Shown here: positions 60,927 through 64,000 of the stretch, one piece after another | Layout of the letters: every line of letters begins with the position of its first letter | How positions within the stretch are numbered: the first letter of the stretch is position 1 | Source: Nitratireductor sp. | Lineage (GTDB): Bacteria; Pseudomonadota; Alphaproteobacteria; Rhizobiales; Rhizobiaceae | DNA length: 64,000 nucleotides | Assembly: GCA_020637805.1 (NCBI GenBank) | Contig: JACKJU010000008.1 | Location: 1-64,000, forward strand | Reading direction: 5' to 3' | The notes under the pieces: model-generated | Databases searched by the model: none | What the model was told of the DNA's origin: nothing | What the model saw: only the letters and a program-made list of their open reading frames with translations | Translations under genes and position numbers: made by a program

Positions 60927-60955
60927 TTGCCATTTTACCATTACGGCAGTATATA
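60927..60955 (+). promoter_or_regulatory. Promoter of rpmI-rplT
   Basis: TTGCCA (60927-60932) and TATATA (60950-60955) are separated by exactly 17 bp, a strong sigma-70 type promoter. The predicted transcript has a leader of about 120 nt before rpmI. In other bacteria such leaders carry an L20 feedback site; no conserved fold could be confirmed here. Confidence 0.7.
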
Positions 60956-61082
60956 CGCGCCCGTGTGATCGCCTGGCAGGGCATGCCATGGCGTTCAGAG
61001 AGCGAAAGCTCCGCCGAAGCCTCCTTCATCGGGCGCTTCAAGCCGGCGGGGCTTTTTGATTTGTCCAAAAAGGAGTTCGCAA

Positions 61083-61289
61083 ATGCCCAAGATGAAGACA
61101 AAGTCCTCGGTCAAGAAGCGGTTCAAGGTAACCGCTACCGGCAAGGTGAAGGCCCAGCAGGCTGGCAAACGCCACGGCATGATCAAACGTTCGAACGATT
61201 TCATCCGCAAGGCTCGCGGCACCACGGTGCTCGCCGATCCGGATGCGAAAATCATCAAACAGTTCATGCCTTATTCCCGCAAGGGCTAA
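61083..61289 (+). CDS. rpmI: 50S ribosomal protein L35
   Basis: A 68-residue basic protein. MPKMKTKSSVKKRFKVTATG and KRHGMIKRSNDFIRKARG are the standard L35 signatures. AAAGGAG stands 8 bp before the ATG at 61083. rplT follows after 28 bp in the conserved order. Confidence 0.97.
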   Translation: MPKMKTKSSVKKRFKVTATGKVKAQQAGKRHGMIKRSNDFIRKARGTTVLADPDAKIIKQFMPYSRKG

Positions 61290-61317
61290 TGCCGCTACAC
61301 CGAAGGAGATCTGACAA

Positions 61318-61719
61318 ATGGCACGTGTAAAACGCGGCGTAACCGCCCACGCAAAACACAAGAAGGTACTTAAGAAGGCAAAAGGCTATTACGGCCGCCG
61401 CAAGAGCACCATCCGCACCGCCAAGCAGGCTGTCGAGAAGGCGCAACAGTACGCCACGCGCGACCGCCGCGCCAAGAAACGCAACTTCCGCTCGCTTTGG
61501 GTTCAGCGCATCAACGCTGCCGCCCGCGAGAATGGCCTGACCTATGCCCGTCTCATCGACGGCATGAACAAGGCCGGAATCGAAATCGACCGCAAGGTTC
61601 TTTCCGACATGGCAATCCATGAGGCCGAAAGCTTCACCGCAGTCTGCGATGCAGCCAAGAAGGCACTTGCCTATCTGAAAGACACCACGCCGAACGCTTT
61701 TGAAAGCGCAGTCCGCTAA
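61318..61719 (+). CDS. rplT: 50S ribosomal protein L20
   Basis: A 133-residue basic protein. MARVKRGVTAHAKHKKVLKK, GYYGRRKSTIRTAKQAVEKA and RNFRSLWVQRINAAARENGL are diagnostic. GAAGGAG precedes the ATG. In many bacteria L20 binds its own leader and represses rpmI-rplT. Confidence 0.97.
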   Translation: MARVKRGVTAHAKHKKVLKKAKGYYGRRKSTIRTAKQAVEKAQQYATRDRRAKKRNFRSLWVQRINAAARENGLTYARLIDGMNKAGIEIDRKVLSDMAIHEAESFTAVCDAAKKALAYLKDTTPNAFESAVR

Positions 61720-61758
61720 GGCCCGCGCTTCCGAAAGCTTCTTAACTATCGTATTCGG

Positions 61759-61798
61759 AAACCCGCGCTGGCCTTTCGGCTGGGGCGGGTTTTGTTTT
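61759..61798 (+). terminator. Rho-independent terminator after rplT
   Basis: AAACCCGC (61759-61766) pairs with GCGGGTTT (61785-61792) and the T-rich run TTTTGTTTT follows. It lies 40 bp after the rplT stop and 75 bp before pheS, so pheS may be separated from the ribosomal genes or partly read through. Confidence 0.7.
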
Positions 61799-61871
61799 GA
61801 GCATCGAAGCCCTGTCCGGCAGCAAGAATTTCCGACGGAACAGATTTGAAAACCCGATTGGACGAACCGAA

Positions 61872-62954
61872 ATGGACGATCTGAAACAGCTTGAGACCGA
61901 GATTTTCGCCCGCATCGAAGGGGCTGCCGACGAGGCGGCGCTCGAGGAAGTGCGCATTGCCACCATCGGCAAGAAGGGCTCGATCTCGGAAAAGATGAAA
62001 ACGCTCGGAAAGATGACGCCGGAGGAGCGCCAGACCGCCGGCCCTGCGCTGAACGGGCTGAAGAACGCCGTTACCGAAGCCATCGCTGCGCGCAAGGATA
62101 TCCTGCGGCGCGCCGCGATCGAGGAACGGCTGAAGAACGAGACGGTGGACATCACCCTGCCCGTCCGGCAGTCACCGGCAGAAGCTGGTCGCATTCATCC
62201 GCTGACCCAGGTGGTGGATGAAATCACCGCGATCTTTGCCGACATGGGTTTCTCGATTGCCGAAGGACCGGAAATCGAGACAGACTACTACAATTTCACG
62301 GCACTGAACTTTCCCGAAGGCCATCCGGCGCGCGAGATGCACGACACGTTCTTCTTCAACCCGGATTCGGAGGGGCAGCGCAGGCTGCTGCGCACCCACA
62401 CCTCGCCGGTGCAGGTCCACACGATGGAAAGCCAGAAGCCGCCGATCCGCATCGTCATTCCGGGCAAGACCTACCGTTGCGACTCCGACGCCACGCATTC
62501 TCCGATGTTCCATCAGCTTGAAGGCCTGGTGATTGGCAAGGACATCCATGCCGGGCACCTGCGCTGGTCGCTGGAGGAATTCTGCAAGGCATTCTTCGAG
62601 GTCGACAACGTGACGATGCGTTTCCGCCCGTCCTTCTTCCCCTTCACCGAACCGTCCTTCGAAGTCGACATCCAGTGTGACCGGTCGGGCCCGACCGTCA
62701 AGTTCGGCGAAGGAACGGACTGGATGGAGATCCTGGGCTGCGGCATGGTTCATCCGAACGTGCTGCGCTATGGCGGCATTGATCCTGACGAATTCCAGGG
62801 TTTTGCATGGGGCATCGGCATCGACCGGCTGGCCATGCTGAAATACGGAATGCCTGACCTGCGCGATTTCTTCGATGCCGACGCACGCTGGATCTCGCAC
62901 TACGGCTTCCGTCCGCTCGACATACCGACGCTGTTCGGCGGAGTTTCGTCGTGA
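61872..62954 (+). CDS. pheS: Phenylalanyl-tRNA synthetase alpha subunit
   Basis: A 360-residue class II synthetase. The motif-2 region FHQLEGLVIGKDIHAGHL, RPSFFPFTEPSFEVDIQC and GMVHPNVLRYGGIDPDEFQG with GIGIDRLAMLKYGMPDLRDF are diagnostic. The N-terminal coiled coil is present. ATG 61872 is used. The unknown gene downstream overlaps it by 4 bp. Confidence 0.97.
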   Translation: MDDLKQLETEIFARIEGAADEAALEEVRIATIGKKGSISEKMKTLGKMTPEERQTAGPALNGLKNAVTEAIAARKDILRRAAIEERLKNETVDITLPVRQSPAEAGRIHPLTQVVDEITAIFADMGFSIAEGPEIETDYYNFTALNFPEGHPAREMHDTFFFNPDSEGQRRLLRTHTSPVQVHTMESQKPPIRIVIPGKTYRCDSDATHSPMFHQLEGLVIGKDIHAGHLRWSLEEFCKAFFEVDNVTMRFRPSFFPFTEPSFEVDIQCDRSGPTVKFGEGTDWMEILGCGMVHPNVLRYGGIDPDEFQGFAWGIGIDRLAMLKYGMPDLRDFFDADARWISHYGFRPLDIPTLFGGVSS

Positions 62955-63496
62955 CACGCTACACCGATGCCGCTTTGCTGAAGGGCGAATACGCCCATCT
63001 TGCCGCCCAGTTGAAGGCAGGCGAGCGGCATGCGCCGTCATCGATAGACTGGGGCGATGCATCCTGCGACAACGCTGCCGAGGAGGCAGCGCAGGAAGTG
63101 GCGAAGCACATCTTCTCCTTCCAGCAGGAACTTGACCCCGAATCCGAGCAGATGGAGATCATCGCCTTCTCGGCAGCCGGGCAGATGCGGGTCATGGCAG
63201 TGGTGCCGGGCGATGGCGACCTGATCCGCCTCGACGGGATGCTGATGCCCGACGGCCCCCAGGTTTCCTCGGTCATCCACACAAGCCAGCTTTCGCTGAC
63301 TTTCCTGCGCAAGCCGCTTGACGAAGTAGGCGAAGACGAAGATGCGCTGACCATCGGCTATGTCATCTTCGACGAGTTGAAGGAACGCCAGAAGGCGCGT
63401 TACGCGACGAAGAAATCCAATTCGAGGACGGCCGCGAAACCGTCCAACAAGACAAAGGCCAAGGCGGCCAAATCCAAACCGAAGGCAGAAAAATGA
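62951..63496 (+). CDS. Unknown protein encoded between pheS and pheT
   Basis: A 181-residue protein without a recognised domain. The first about 145 residues are acidic (DALLKGEYAHL, IFSFQQELDPESEQMEIIAF, FLRKPLDEVGEDEDALTIG). The C-terminal about 35 residues are a Lys/Ala/Ser-rich tail (TAAKPSNKTKAKAAKSKPK) that may bind nucleic acid. It overlaps pheS and pheT by 4 bp each, so it is made in step with both synthetase subunits. Function unknown. Confidence 0.75.
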   Translation: MTRYTDAALLKGEYAHLAAQLKAGERHAPSSIDWGDASCDNAAEEAAQEVAKHIFSFQQELDPESEQMEIIAFSAAGQMRVMAVVPGDGDLIRLDGMLMPDGPQVSSVIHTSQLSLTFLRKPLDEVGEDEDALTIGYVIFDELKERQKARYATKKSNSRTAAKPSNKTKAKAAKSKPKAEK

Positions 63497-64000
63497 AGTT
63501 CACCCTGTCATGGCTGAAAGACCATCTGGAGACCGATGCGTCGCTAGAGGAGATTACCGAAGCGCTGACCATGATCGGCCTCGAAGTCGAGGCCGTCGAT
63601 GACCGGTCGCAGTTCAAACCCTTCGTCATTGCCAAGGTGCTGACCGCGGCACCGCATCCTGATGCCGACAAGCTGCAGGTCCTGACCGTGGACAAGGGCG
63701 ACGGCAAGCCGGTGCAGGTCGTTTGCGGCGCGCCAAATGCGCGTGCCGGGCTGGTCGGCGCATTCGCCGGGCCGGGCACCTATGTTCCCGGCATCGACGT
63801 GACGCTATCGGTGGGCAACATTCGCGGGATCGAGAGCTTCGGCATGATGTGCTCCGAACGCGAACTCGAGCTTTCCGACGATCACAATGGCATCATCGAC
63901 CTGCCGGAAGACGCGCCAGTTGGAACGCCGTTCGCCGACTATGCAAACCTCAGCGATCCGGTGATCGAAATCGGCATCACGCCGAACCGGCCAGACGCTC
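63493..64000 (+). CDS. pheT: Phenylalanyl-tRNA synthetase beta subunit (5' part)
   Basis: The first about 169 codons, cut by the right edge. The N-terminus MKFTLSWLKDHLETDASLEE, the tRNA-binding/OB domain (PHPDADKLQVLTVDKGDG, VCGAPNARAGLVGAFAGPGT) and GIESFGMMCSERELELSDDH are those of PheT. It forms the alpha2-beta2 enzyme with PheS. Confidence 0.95.
   Translation, partial: MKFTLSWLKDHLETDASLEEITEALTMIGLEVEAVDDRSQFKPFVIAKVLTAAPHPDADKLQVLTVDKGDGKPVQVVCGAPNARAGLVGAFAGPGTYVPGIDVTLSVGNIRGIESFGMMCSERELELSDDHNGIIDLPEDAPVGTPFADYANLSDPVIEIGITPNRPDA

Overview
The window looks like chromosomal DNA of an alphaproteobacterium of the Hyphomicrobiales (rhizobial) type. This rests on gene content and order: SRP RNA-dnaX-ybaB-recR; def-fmt-truA; infC; rpmI-rplT-pheS-(small unknown gene)-pheT; and an MbfA-type iron exporter. 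Codon use is GC-rich and genes are tightly packed with many 4-bp or 1-bp overlaps. No tRNA, rRNA, CRISPR array, transposase or phage gene was seen.

Region 1 (1-7245, minus strand) is a sugar-type uptake and catabolism operon: a GntR/periplasmic-binding-like regulator, a Gfo/Idh/MocA oxidoreductase, a PHP-like metallohydrolase, and a binding-protein ABC importer (binding protein, two permeases, and an ATPase cut by the window edge). Region 2 (7472-14213) is a decayed inorganic-carbon locus. It has a CbbR-like LysR gene, an intact dabB (NuoL-like), a dabA (DUF2309) broken by several frameshifts, a DUF6671-like gene also broken by frameshifts, and then an intact orphan cysD-like gene. About 800 bp without a credible gene follows.

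Region 3 (15026-34791) is the catabolic core. A GntR regulator and an aldo/keto reductase-Rid fusion diverge from a long operon encoding a TIGR04076-type protein, a second aldo/keto reductase, a LivGFHMK-type importer and an aspartate-dehydrogenase-like protein. Next come a kynurenine-formamidase-like hydrolase (minus) and a divergent operon: anthraniloyl-CoA monooxygenase/reductase, SDR, MarR regulator, enoyl-CoA hydratase, acyl-CoA dehydrogenase, aminobenzoate-CoA ligase, tryptophan 2,3-dioxygenase, kynureninase and a Rid protein. Read together, these predict tryptophan -> N-formylkynurenine -> kynurenine -> anthranilate -> anthraniloyl-CoA -> dearomatised CoA intermediates -> beta-oxidation.

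Region 4 (34809-64000) is mostly housekeeping: nudC, a HIT protein, SRP RNA, dnaX, ybaB, recR, a PilZ protein, a DUF937-like protein, an agmatinase-family enzyme with an ABC-2 exporter, a glutamine amidotransferase, a PPOX flavoprotein, a His/Met-rich exported protein, a YiiX-like hydrolase, rmuC, def-fmt-truA, an amidase, mbfA, a methyltransferase, an EamA permease, an alpha/beta hydrolase and infC (apparent ATT start). It ends with a small envelope-signalling locus (Ser/Asp/Gly-rich exported protein, PepSY protein, response regulator, histidine kinase) and the rpmI-rplT / pheS-X-pheT block, cut by the right edge.

The most unusual parts are the decayed dab/DUF6671/cysD-like locus, the tryptophan-to-anthraniloyl-CoA cluster flanked by two Rid-type domains that lack the deaminase arginine, and the low-complexity secreted protein/PepSY/two-component locus.
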